Below are positions 1-5,536 of a stretch of 7,845 nt of DNA, piece by piece. The DNA comes from Acidobacteriaceae bacterium. Its GTDB lineage: Bacteria > Acidobacteriota > Terriglobia > Terriglobales > SbA1. Each line of letters begins with the position of its first letter. Within the stretch, counting starts at the first letter, position 1. The DNA lies in contig PLEA01000470.1 in assembly GCA_003136335.1 (NCBI GenBank), positions 1 to 7,845 on the forward strand, written 5' to 3'. Below the pieces are notes generated by a model, which saw nothing but the letters and a program-made list of their open reading frames with translations, made no database searches and was not told where the DNA came from. Position numbers and translations under genes: made by a program.

Positions 1-309
1 GGGAAAGGTCATTCGTGCTAACGTGTATCTTTCCCCCAAGATAAAATGCCATTCTCCAGCCAATTTGCCAATGCCCACCTGCACTTGTTTCCCACCGCGC
101 ACACACACTGCAGTTACTCTCGCTAGCCGCCGTAGCGGAGCGAAGCCCTACACAGCGCAGCGCAGCGGAGGCGGCGCCCCATCCAACTTCGACCCTACTG
201 AAGCGGGGCGCTCTTTCATAATGCATTAACACTCTGGTCCATGCCAGCGCAACGATTGTGCGAAAAACCACGCTCCCGGTTCGCCGTCGGGTAGACTAGA
301 CGGGGACAA
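1..309. other. Intergenic stretch without a supported gene
   Basis: No reading frame here has a plausible start, ribosome binding site or recognisable protein. The 68-codon open frame at 23-229 has a proline/serine-rich, low-complexity translation typical of chance open frames in GC-rich DNA. The stretch may contain further decayed upstream parts of the pseudogene that follows, but I could not align any. The only structure seen is the GC-rich patch at 126-175, listed separately. No tRNA or rRNA signature was seen. Confidence 0.6.
126..175. repeat. GC-rich imperfect repeat / inverted repeat patch
   Basis: The arms GCCGCC (126-131) and GGCGGC (170-175) are perfect inverted repeats that bracket about 38 nt. 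Inside, GTAGCGGAGCG (132-142) is echoed imperfectly by GCAGCGGAGGCG (162-173), and AGCGC/AGCGG units are tandemly reiterated around 154-168. A short GTAG...CTAC pair (132-135/148-151) also lies inside. This may be a dispersed intergenic repeat element or simply local low complexity. A single copy in one window cannot decide that. Confidence 0.3.
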
Positions 310-624
310 CCGAAACGCGCCAAACGCGCCAAACGCATTCAGCAGTTGCACCCCGAAGGTGCGCACCACGGCACCATCGAAGTGATGCTCGTCGCCTAGA
401 TCGCGAGGAGAAGCCGCTGAACTTCGTCGTAACCAAGGGCGAAATATCACTGCAACCCAAAGAATACGCCGGCGCACAACGGCGAGGCCTGCAGATCCAC
501 AAGGAGATCGACCTGCCCAGGCAATACGTATTCCTGCGCACTGGCATCTGCGACCTGAGGTCGAACACCGCTAGGCACGCTAGGAGTTCCGTTGACTGCT
601 GTCACCGTGCCCGCTAGTAAATAG
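310..624 (+). pseudogene. Frameshifted C-terminal remnant of a VWFA-related Acidobacterial (TIGR03436-like) protein
   Basis: Three blocks in alternating frames rebuild one protein end. Block A (310-396) reads ...QQLHPEGAHHGTIEVMLVA and then meets a TAG. Block B (399-572, shifted frame) reads DREEKPLNFVVTKGEISLQ, then ...GLQIHKEIDLP...YVFLRTGICDLRSNTA. Block C (574-624, frame of A again) reads GTLGVPLTAVTVPASK and stops at TAG 622-624. This order matches the usual C-terminal part of Acidobacterial VWFA-type proteins: HG.IEF..., YD..GK.LN, G...H.EI..P.....LR.G..DL, then G.LEVP. One lost base near 397-398 and one gained base near 573 explain both shifts. An in-frame TAG at 292-294 blocks extension upstream, and no VWA fold is visible. 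The repeated KRAKRAKR codons at 313-336 form a 9-bp tandem repeat. The family assignment is from memory; the frameshifts are directly visible. Sequencing or assembly indels are the alternative explanation. Confidence 0.72.
313..335 (+). repeat. 9-bp tandem repeat AAACGCGCC, about 2.6 copies
   Basis: AAACGCGCC occurs at 313-321 and 322-330, and a partial third copy follows at 331-335. In the frame of the pseudogene's first block the copies read as a repeated Lys-Arg-Ala. It is a short slippage-type repeat with no evident function. Confidence 0.6.
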
Positions 625-630
625 GCCTGA

Positions 631-644
631 TCCCAAGGATGGGA
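631..644 (+). promoter_or_regulatory. Small hairpin carrying the fucosidase ribosome binding region
   Basis: TCCCA (631-635), AGGA (636-639) and TGGGA (640-644) form a perfect 5-bp stem with the purine-rich AGGA in the loop. The downstream arm contains the better-spaced GGGA, 7 nt before ATG 652, so folding could modulate initiation. The stem is short, so this may have no effect. Confidence 0.3.
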
Positions 645-651
645 ACGAAAC

Positions 652-1995
652 ATGGCAAAGATTCGGCAGTTCACGATCACAAAATGCGCTCTAGTTTTTG
701 TCCTTGCAGCCTGCAGTATTTTCGCCGCGCATGGCGTCTCCGCCCAAACCGACTACCAGCCTGCCCCGGAGAACCTGCAAGCCCGCCGCGAATTCCAGGA
801 TGCCAAATTCGGCTTGTTCATCCACTGGGGCGTCTACAGCGTTCTCGGCGACGGCGAATGGGTCTTCCACGAGCGCAAGCTCAAGGTCGACGAATACAAT
901 CGCCTGCCTGCGTTTTTCGATCCGGAGAAATTCGATGCCCAGGCGTGGGTCGCCCTGGCCAAAGCGGCCGGCATGAAGTACATCACCATCACGTCGCGCC
1001 ATCACGACGGCTTCGCGATGTTCGACTCGAAAGTCTCCGACTGGAACATCGTGCAGCGGACGCCTTATAAGAAGGATCCGCTGAAAATGCTCGCCGACGA
1101 GTGCCACGGCCAGGGAATCAAACTCTTCTTCTACTATTCGCAGCTGGACTGGCACAATCCCGACTACTACCCACGCGGCACCACCACCTGGAACAATGGC
1201 CGCCCCGACCACGGCGACTGGAATGCCTACCTCGACACCTACATGGATGGCCAGTTGCGCGAGCTGCTCACCAACTACGGTCCCATCGGCGGCATCTGGT
1301 TCGACGGCATGTGGGACAAGCCCGACGCCGACTGGCATCTCCCCAAAACCTACGCGCTCATTCATCAGTTGCAGCCCGCCGCTCTCATTATTCCCAATCA
1401 TCATCAAACACCACGGCCGGGCGAAGACGTGCAGACCTTTGAGCGCGATCTCCCCGGTCAAAACACCGCCGGCTTCAACACCAACTACGTAAGCAATCAA
1501 CTCCCCCTGGAAAGCTCTGACACGCTCAACGGCTCCTGGGGATTCAACATCGGCGATAGCAACTACAAGAGTGCCGCCGACCTGGAACGCAGGCTGGTGC
1601 GCGCCGCCGGCAACAATTCCAACCTTCTGCTGAACATTGGCCCCATGCCGAACGGAATGATTCAGGAGGAATTTGTCAGTCGCCTGCACGCCGTCGGTGA
1701 ATGGCTTTCAAAATACGGGGATTCGATTTATGGCACGCGCGGCGGACCGATCGCGCCCGGGGACTGGGGAGTTACGACGCAGAAGGATAATAAGATATAC
1801 GTGCACGTGCTGAACTGGACCGCTCCCCTGCTCGCGCTCCCGCCGTTCGCGACCAAAGTAGCCGCCGCGCATTCCCTATTCGACGGATCGCCCGTGGAGT
1901 TTACCCAAGATACGGACGGGGTTATTTTGAAAATCCCGCTATCCAGAAACGACGAGACCGATCGCGTCATCGTCCTGTCCATGACCGGAAAATAA
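652..1995 (+). CDS. Secreted GH29 alpha-L-fucosidase
   Basis: This 447-residue glycoside hydrolase family 29 enzyme should release L-fucose from fucosylated glycans with retention of configuration, outside the cytoplasm. Residues 1-31 form a signal peptide (basic start, hydrophobic core about 12-27) with a likely signal peptidase I site after VSA (31). The LAAC at 18-21 resembles a lipobox but sits early in the core. Family motifs run in order: FGLFIHWG (53-60, His58), SRHHDGF (115-121, His117/His118), IWFDG (215-219), whose Asp218 is the expected nucleophile, TFERDLPG (Glu264) and LESSDTLNGSWGF (Glu287). Glu264 lies 46 residues after the nucleophile and is the better acid/base candidate, though the acid/base is poorly conserved in GH29. 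A short C-terminal beta domain follows from about 360. No binding module is seen. The ATG at 652 is preceded by GGGA at 641-644 (7-nt gap). The gene ends 18 nt from the convergent DoxX-like gene. Confidence 0.93.
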   Translation: MAKIRQFTITKCALVFVLAACSIFAAHGVSAQTDYQPAPENLQARREFQDAKFGLFIHWGVYSVLGDGEWVFHERKLKVDEYNRLPAFFDPEKFDAQAWVALAKAAGMKYITITSRHHDGFAMFDSKVSDWNIVQRTPYKKDPLKMLADECHGQGIKLFFYYSQLDWHNPDYYPRGTTTWNNGRPDHGDWNAYLDTYMDGQLRELLTNYGPIGGIWFDGMWDKPDADWHLPKTYALIHQLQPAALIIPNHHQTPRPGEDVQTFERDLPGQNTAGFNTNYVSNQLPLESSDTLNGSWGFNIGDSNYKSAADLERRLVRAAGNNSNLLLNIGPMPNGMIQEEFVSRLHAVGEWLSKYGDSIYGTRGGPIAPGDWGVTTQKDNKIYVHVLNWTAPLLALPPFATKVAAAHSLFDGSPVEFTQDTDGVILKIPLSRNDETDRVIVLSMTGK

Positions 1996-2013
1996 CCCAA
2001 AAATGCGCTGCTT

Positions 2014-2841
2014 TTAGGAAGTCGCGGGCCCACGCGCCTGATCCCCGACGATCGCCCACAAGCCTCCCCATAAACCGAGCGCAATCAACAGGCTGGACCA
2101 CTCGTTGGGATTTCGCGGAGCCCCTGGAATGCCATCAAGTCCAAGCACTCTCGGGAGATGAAGCGTGACCACCCAAATTCCGAACATCAGGCCGGTACCG
2201 GCCGCGCCCCAGCGTTGCAGGAAATTGAGGCCGATGCTCAATCCGCCGGCGATGAATATGACCCCGAAGAACGCGACCCAGGACACATGCCACGGAATCC
2301 AGCCCGGTATCAGCGTCGCGATGAACGCAAGAGCAAGGAAATGGTCCACCCCAAACACAATGAGCGACACTCCGAGCACATAGCGACTCAGCCCTGCAAG
2401 GAGGTTCGCTGTCGCGTCCCGGCCCGGCAAAAGCCAAGCCAGACTCGCCAGAGCGAGAGGCTCAAATGCGGTCGTGCGCAACGAGATACTGCCGAGATTC
2501 GCCACATTCTTCGGTACGTCGAGAACGAGTGCGCACACAAACAGAAGACCGCCCAACGTCACGGCGGACAATCGCAGCGTTCGCCTGAACAAAAGGCCAG
2601 CGCCGCACGCGACCCAGATTATGCCGAACACGTAAGCCACCCATGGAATCGCAGGCAGCCAAGGAAGGACCGGAATGACTTCGTACTGAGGCCCGAGCGA
2701 GTGAGCGACATCCCGCGCGCACGCCACTGTCTCAATGCCCAACCCAGCGATTGCGAGCGCGTACAGCGCACGTCCCAGGCCGGCCAACGCAGCGGTAGCC
2801 CATTCGAATCGCGTTCGCTTCGTCGGGATTGCTTCGTACAT
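2014..2841 (-). CDS. DoxX-like multi-pass membrane protein with internal duplication
   Basis: This is a 275-residue, strongly hydrophobic inner-membrane protein with about eight predicted helices. It looks like two DoxX/YphA-like four-helix units in tandem. Unit 1 spans about residues 22-112 and unit 2 about 141-232. Both begin with an Arg then a helix (RALYALAIAGLGIE versus RYVLGVSLIVFGVDH), then a P/W-rich turn (LPAIPWVAYVFGIIW versus IPWHVSWVAFFGVIF), a glycine-rich helix, a basic turn (RRTLR versus LQRW), and a helix ending in a proline (LDVPK versus LHLPR). A last helix lies at about 239-256. No catalytic residues are recognisable. DoxX-family members are linked to redox or quinone-associated roles, but none can be assigned here. 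I chose ATG 2841 because GAGGA sits 7 nt before it; a GTG at 2868 would add nine residues. It follows the oxidoreductase gene by 51 nt on the same strand, which suggests co-transcription. Confidence 0.72.
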   Translation of the reverse strand: MYEAIPTKRTRFEWATAALAGLGRALYALAIAGLGIETVACARDVAHSLGPQYEVIPVLPWLPAIPWVAYVFGIIWVACGAGLLFRRTLRLSAVTLGGLLFVCALVLDVPKNVANLGSISLRTTAFEPLALASLAWLLPGRDATANLLAGLSRYVLGVSLIVFGVDHFLALAFIATLIPGWIPWHVSWVAFFGVIFIAGGLSIGLNFLQRWGAAGTGLMFGIWVVTLHLPRVLGLDGIPGAPRNPNEWSSLLIALGLWGGLWAIVGDQARGPATS

Positions 2842-2848
2842 AACCGGG

Positions 2849-2853
2849 TCCTC
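2849..2853 (-). promoter_or_regulatory. Ribosome binding site deciding the DoxX-like start
   Basis: On the minus strand GAGGA (plus-strand TCCTC) lies 7 nt before ATG 2841. This favours ATG over the upstream in-frame GTG at 2868. Confidence 0.6.
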
Positions 2854-2892
2854 ACAGGGCCATGACACGGCATGGCTCCGGCGAGTTGCGAT

Positions 2893-4029
2893 TTACACTT
2901 CAACCCACCGCCGCTCTCGCGCGCTCTTAGCGATCGCTTCGCACAGCACGAGTTCGTCATGTCCAGTCTGAAATGTCGGAAACCCCGCCTGAGAATCTCC
3001 GCCCTTCTCAATGTGCGTATAGAAATCCTTAAACAGTTGCATAAACGTGTCGGGATAGCCTTCGGTGTGTCCACCGGGATAAGCAGAATACGACCGGGCT
3101 GCCGGAGTCATCAGCGAAGGATCTTTCAAAAGCTCCTGGTTCGCCTGGCTGCGGTGTCCGATCCAAAGCACGTTGGGAGATTCGGAGTTCCAGGCCAGCG
3201 ATCCCTCCGAACCATTGATTTCGAAAGACAGAGACGCTTTGCGTCCTGCGCTGACCTGCGAAACGGTCATGACGCCGCGCAGATTCGCCTCGAAACGCAG
3301 CAGTACCGAAGCATAGTCGTCGGTTGAGATTTTGACTGCGTCGCTCGCGGCGGCGGCCGCAGCCTGAAACGTCTCGACCCGCCCCTTCGGCCGCTGGCGT
3401 ACTGGAATCGTGGTCGCAAGATCGCCGCAGACTTCAACAATCTTGCGCCCAGTAAGCCACATCGCGAGATCGAGCCAGTGCGTCCCAATGTCGGAGACGG
3501 CACGCAGGTCGCCTCCCAGTTCAGTCTCGAGCCGCCAGTTCCAGTCCGTGGGATAAAACAGCCAGTCCTGCAGAAAATTTCCGTGCGCCAGCCGCGGCTC
3601 CCCGATTGCCCCGCTAGCCACACGCGCGCGCGCCTCCTGACAAAGAGGATAGTAACGAAGGTTGTAGCAGACCCCGCCCACGCGCCCATGCTCGCGGGCC
3701 AGATCAATCAATGCCGCACTCTCCCGCGTGGTCATGGCGACCGGTTTCTCGCACATCACATATTTTCCGGCGCGCAGCAGACGTGCAGCCTGCTCATAGT
3801 GGAGATGGTTGGGCGTACAAATGTGAACCACGTGGACCGCAGAATCGGCCGCCAGTTCGTCGAGCGAGCGGTAGGCGCGCGGAAGTTGCAGCGCCGATCG
3901 CGATAATTCCGAACGCTCCGCTGAACTCCCGAGAACGCCGAGCACCGGGACGCCGAGCCGGCGAAGCGCATCAATATGAGCGCGCCCCACAAATCCCGCG
4001 CCAATAATCGCAGCTTGCAGTTGTGACAA
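2893..4029 (-). CDS. Gfo/Idh/MocA family NAD(P)-dependent oxidoreductase
   Basis: This 378-residue cytoplasmic enzyme has the normal family length. The N-terminal Rossmann domain starts with AAIIGAGFVGRAH (GxGxxG at 10-15). HICTPNHLHYEQA (69-81) and CEKPVAMT (93-100) follow, the latter containing the family's EKP with catalytic Lys95. The C-terminal alpha/beta domain carries DIGTHWLDL (180-188); Asp180 and His184 fit the usual D...H substrate and proton-transfer positions. The residues FLQDWLFYPTDWNWR (152-166) resemble a subgroup common in sugar-modifying members. Relatives oxidise or reduce hydroxyls of sugars, inositols or sugar derivatives; the substrate here is unknown. There is no transmembrane segment or Tat signal, unlike some secreted GFOR-type homologues. 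The start is TTG at 4029, supported by GGAGGG 8 nt upstream and by the Rossmann strand beginning at residue 5. It lies between the Ig-like gene (76-nt gap) and the DoxX-like gene (51-nt gap), all on one strand. Confidence 0.93.
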   Translation of the reverse strand: MSQLQAAIIGAGFVGRAHIDALRRLGVPVLGVLGSSAERSELSRSALQLPRAYRSLDELAADSAVHVVHICTPNHLHYEQAARLLRAGKYVMCEKPVAMTTRESAALIDLAREHGRVGGVCYNLRYYPLCQEARARVASGAIGEPRLAHGNFLQDWLFYPTDWNWRLETELGGDLRAVSDIGTHWLDLAMWLTGRKIVEVCGDLATTIPVRQRPKGRVETFQAAAAAASDAVKISTDDYASVLLRFEANLRGVMTVSQVSAGRKASLSFEINGSEGSLAWNSESPNVLWIGHRSQANQELLKDPSLMTPAARSYSAYPGGHTEGYPDTFMQLFKDFYTHIEKGGDSQAGFPTFQTGHDELVLCEAIAKSARERRWVEV

Positions 4030-4037
4030 TGCGATAT

Positions 4038-4043
4038 CCCTCC
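4038..4043 (-). promoter_or_regulatory. Strong ribosome binding site with a TTG start
   Basis: GGAGGG on the minus strand (plus CCCTCC 4038-4043) lies 8 nt before TTG 4027-4029. No ATG or GTG in this frame would keep the complete GxGxxG Rossmann start, so this site decides the unusual TTG initiation. Confidence 0.75.
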
Positions 4044-4055
4044 GGACAGCTACTG

Positions 4056-4105
4056 GGTGCTAGTTTCTAATTCTCTCCATAGTGCAAAGCTAGGAGCTAG
4101 AAGCT
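4056..4105. repeat. Short GCTAG repeats in the 76-nt intergenic gap
   Basis: GCTAG occurs at 4059-4063, 4089-4093 and 4096-4100, and the last is followed by aaGCTT. CTAG is usually scarce in bacterial genomes, so three copies within 42 nt stand out. The gap separates two same-strand genes, and the repeats may be a remnant of a dispersed intergenic element. Confidence 0.35.
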
Positions 4106-4855
4106 TCAAGGCCCCACCGTCACCTGCAGTGCCGACGGCGTCTGCATGCGCTCTCGGTAAATCAGCTTCTTGGGCGCCACTTCGCCCACCACGTCCACGT
4201 GGACCACATATCCCCCATGCGGCAAAGTTTCGCCAAACGGCAACTCTTTCGCGATGGTGCCCCGCCGCAGCAGAAAATGCTGATATCCGATGGCGGTGGC
4301 GCGACCATTCTCCGCCACGGCCATCACAATGAAGGTCAAATCCATATCGTCGGGCGTCGTGTTTGAAACTTCGACGCTGCCCTCAATCCGGTTCCCGTTC
4401 ACCCGCGCAGGCGCCTTCCAGTTCAGAGTCAGCGCCGCGCGCACACGAAGCACAAACCCTTTCTGCACTGCCTGTTGAGGCTGGCCGCCATCCCTCACCG
4501 ACACCGTGAACTGAAACTCCCCCGTGCGCTCCGGCTGTCCGTGTAGTAAGCCGTCATCCTCAAGCTTCAAGCCCGCTGGCAACGTCCCCTTCTCCACCCG
4601 CCAATGCAGCGTCGGAATACCGCCGTGTGCCCGAAATCGAAGTTCATAGGATGCGAGCGGATAAGTGTCGGGTAGGTCCGAATCGTTCTCGATGATCAAC
4701 GAGGGCCCGTCCTGCGCCACCGCCGCCGCCCCCTGACTTTCAGGCTGCTGGCCATCCGTTCTGGCTAACCCCAGTTGGCATGCCGCCATCCCTGCCGCGC
4801 ATGCCATCAGGATCACCACTTCGAAAACCGGCCGCGCCTTTAGAGCTTTCGTCAT
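4106..4855 (-). CDS. Secreted putative-Ig (He_PIG-like) protein, lipoprotein candidate
   Basis: The protein is 249 residues from ATG 4855. The first 25 residues form a basic then hydrophobic export signal that ends GMAAC. Cys26 could be lipidated, although Met at -3 is a weak lipobox residue. A low-complexity linker follows (27-50). Residues about 61-139 match the putative Ig pattern: a strand, GGIPTLHWRVEKGTLPAGL (78-96), then LEDDGLLHGQP (98-108), then TGEFQFTVSVRDGG (111-124). The L.W.....LP.GL......G...G.P...G...F.V.V.D signature is characteristic. The C-terminal 110 residues (NGNRIEGSVEVSNTTPDD, then a segment ending LPHGGYVVHVDVVGEV) look like a second beta-sandwich that I recall only from Acidobacterial hypothetical proteins. 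No catalytic residues are visible, so a binding or scaffolding role at the cell envelope is inference. An in-frame TTG at 4921 would add 22 polar residues ahead of the signal and is less likely. It may be the first gene of the minus-strand cluster. Confidence 0.75.
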   Translation of the reverse strand: MTKALKARPVFEVVILMACAAGMAACQLGLARTDGQQPESQGAAAVAQDGPSLIIENDSDLPDTYPLASYELRFRAHGGIPTLHWRVEKGTLPAGLKLEDDGLLHGQPERTGEFQFTVSVRDGGQPQQAVQKGFVLRVRAALTLNWKAPARVNGNRIEGSVEVSNTTPDDMDLTFIVMAVAENGRATAIGYQHFLLRRGTIAKELPFGETLPHGGYVVHVDVVGEVAPKKLIYRERMQTPSALQVTVGP

Positions 4856-4938
4856 ATCACCCACGTTGTCATCCGAGCGGCGTTCGTGGCCCCCGGCGCC
4901 CGATTCCCTACTTTCCCACAATTCTCCCGCTTTCGTCT

Positions 4939-4950
4939 AAGAATATTCTT
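4939..4950. promoter_or_regulatory. Perfect 12-bp palindrome AAGAATATTCTT
   Basis: AAGAATATTCTT is its own reverse complement. It lies in the divergent intergenic region, 84 nt before the leftward start and 116 nt before the rightward start. It has the form of a dimeric repressor or activator operator. I do not recognise it as the consensus of a specific regulator. Confidence 0.45.
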
Positions 4951-4953
4951 CCA

Positions 4954-4967
4954 GCGCAATCTTGCGC
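4954..4967. promoter_or_regulatory. Perfect inverted repeat GCGCAA-tc-TTGCGC
   Basis: Two 6-bp arms separated by 2 nt form a 14-bp dyad only 3 bp from the preceding palindrome. With a 2-nt loop it would be a poor RNA hairpin, so a DNA-binding site is more likely than a terminator. Confidence 0.45.
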
Positions 4968-5065
4968 CGCATCCCCCTCGATCACGGAAGTCACATTGAC
5001 TTAGATTTGATGTTTCTGAAAAACTAGCGTTCGGGGAGTACTATTTCGCGCTCCGTCTGTCCTTG

Positions 5066-5479
5066 ATGGAACTGCTGCTCAATCTCGCGTGGTTGCTTTT
5101 GGCGCTGCCCGCCTACTGGTTATGGCGCGGCTCCAAAACTGTTCCGCACAGCCGCAAGTTCACCGCTCTGCAGTGCCTGCTGGCGTTAGGATGCATGCTG
5201 GTCATCCTCTTCCCCGTGGTTTCGGCTACCGACGACCTCCGCGCCATGCGGAGCGAGATGGAGGAATCGCCGGCCAGCAAGCGGACCATCCGTCAGTCGA
5301 GCAACGATAAGGCTTCGGGCTGGAAGTTGCAGAGTCCGCCGGCGTTAGTCACGACTGCCAGCTATTTGATTGTAAGTGACCACGGCTGGCAGCGAATGCC
5401 CATCCCCTGGTTGTATATGCCAGCAGCGCCCGCTATCGAGCGAGCAGCCCGCGCTCCGCCTCTTTCCCTCGTGGCGTAG
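5066..5479 (+). CDS. Small two-helix membrane protein of unknown function ahead of efflux genes
   Basis: I do not recognise a named family. The 137-residue protein has a first hydrophobic helix at about 2-20 and a second at about 32-53 (CLLALGCMLVILFPVV). The conserved-looking acidic stretch SATDDLRAMRSEMEES (53-68) follows directly, then a polar linker rich in Ser, Lys and Arg and a proline-rich end (MPIPWLYMPAAPA, then APPLSLVA). I recall similar short proteins with an FPVxSxTDDLHA-type motif from Acidobacteria. By helix lengths the N-terminus and the long tail probably face the same side. The two cysteines (38, 43) lie inside helix 2. ATG 5066 is chosen; a TTG at 5063 is adjacent. No good ribosome binding site precedes it, the nearest purine run GGGGAG (5033-5038) being too far. 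The gene lies 180 nt before the channel gene on the same strand, so an accessory role in efflux is possible but unproven. Confidence 0.68.
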   Translation: MELLLNLAWLLLALPAYWLWRGSKTVPHSRKFTALQCLLALGCMLVILFPVVSATDDLRAMRSEMEESPASKRTIRQSSNDKASGWKLQSPPALVTTASYLIVSDHGWQRMPIPWLYMPAAPAIERAARAPPLSLVA

Positions 5480-5498
5480 TCCCTCGAATCGCCGGTCG

Positions 5499-5536
5499 TT
5501 CGTAAAAAAGTCGAAGTCTTTGTCTATCTTTACGAA
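5499..5536. promoter_or_regulatory. 8-bp inverted repeat TTCGTAAA ... TTTACGAA
   Basis: TTCGTAAA (5499-5506) and TTTACGAA (5529-5536) are exact reverse complements separated by 22 nt, starting 19 nt after the stop of the small membrane protein. The centre-to-centre distance of 30 bp is about three helical turns, which suits a protein binding two same-face sites. As RNA it would be an A/U-rich stem with a large loop and no following U-tract, so it is unlikely to be an intrinsic terminator. Confidence 0.4.

Larger units (their letters stand above)
4856..5065. promoter_or_regulatory. Divergent promoter region
   Basis: These 210 nt separate the leftward Ig-like gene from the rightward membrane-protein/efflux cluster, so promoters for both should lie here. 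The AT-rich core is 4996-5030. TTGACT at 4996-5001 could be a -35 for the rightward genes, but nothing at 16-19 nt spacing is a good -10. Two inverted repeats (4939-4950, 4954-4967) are listed separately. No protein is encoded convincingly. Confidence 0.5.

Noticed and set aside
23..229. Short open frame in the upstream intergenic stretch
   Set aside because: It has no ribosome binding site, a low-complexity composition and overlap with the GC-rich repeat patch. There is no evidence that it is coding.
669..714. Fucosidase as a lipoprotein through LAAC at residues 18-21
   Set aside because: The hydrophobic core continues past this cysteine to a better signal peptidase I site after VSA (31). 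It remains possible but less likely.
691..1689. Long antisense open frame (332 codons) inside the fucosidase gene
   Set aside because: It is fully antisense to a gene with clear GH29 motifs, and its Val/Gly/Ala-rich translation has no recognisable domain. It is a composition shadow of the GC-rich codon pattern.
1996..2013. Bidirectional terminator between the convergent fucosidase and DoxX-like genes
   Set aside because: The 18-nt gap contains A-runs but no stem-loop. A terminator could lie inside either gene, but I see none.
2158..2865. Plus-strand open frame (235 codons) opposite the DoxX-like gene
   Set aside because: The translation is highly charged and low in hydrophobics, typical of the antisense of a membrane-protein gene. 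It has no motif, and the opposite strand gives regular helices and a good ribosome binding site.
4856..4921. Extended start (TTG 4921) for the Ig-like secreted protein
   Set aside because: It adds 22 polar residues before the export signal, and the purine run sits too close to the TTG. ATG 4855 starts directly at the signal peptide.
4996..5026. Sigma70-type promoter with TTGACT as -35
   Set aside because: The -35 is good, but the hexamers at 17-19 nt spacing (AAAAAC, AAAACT, AAACTA) are poor -10 elements, so it is not called as a promoter.
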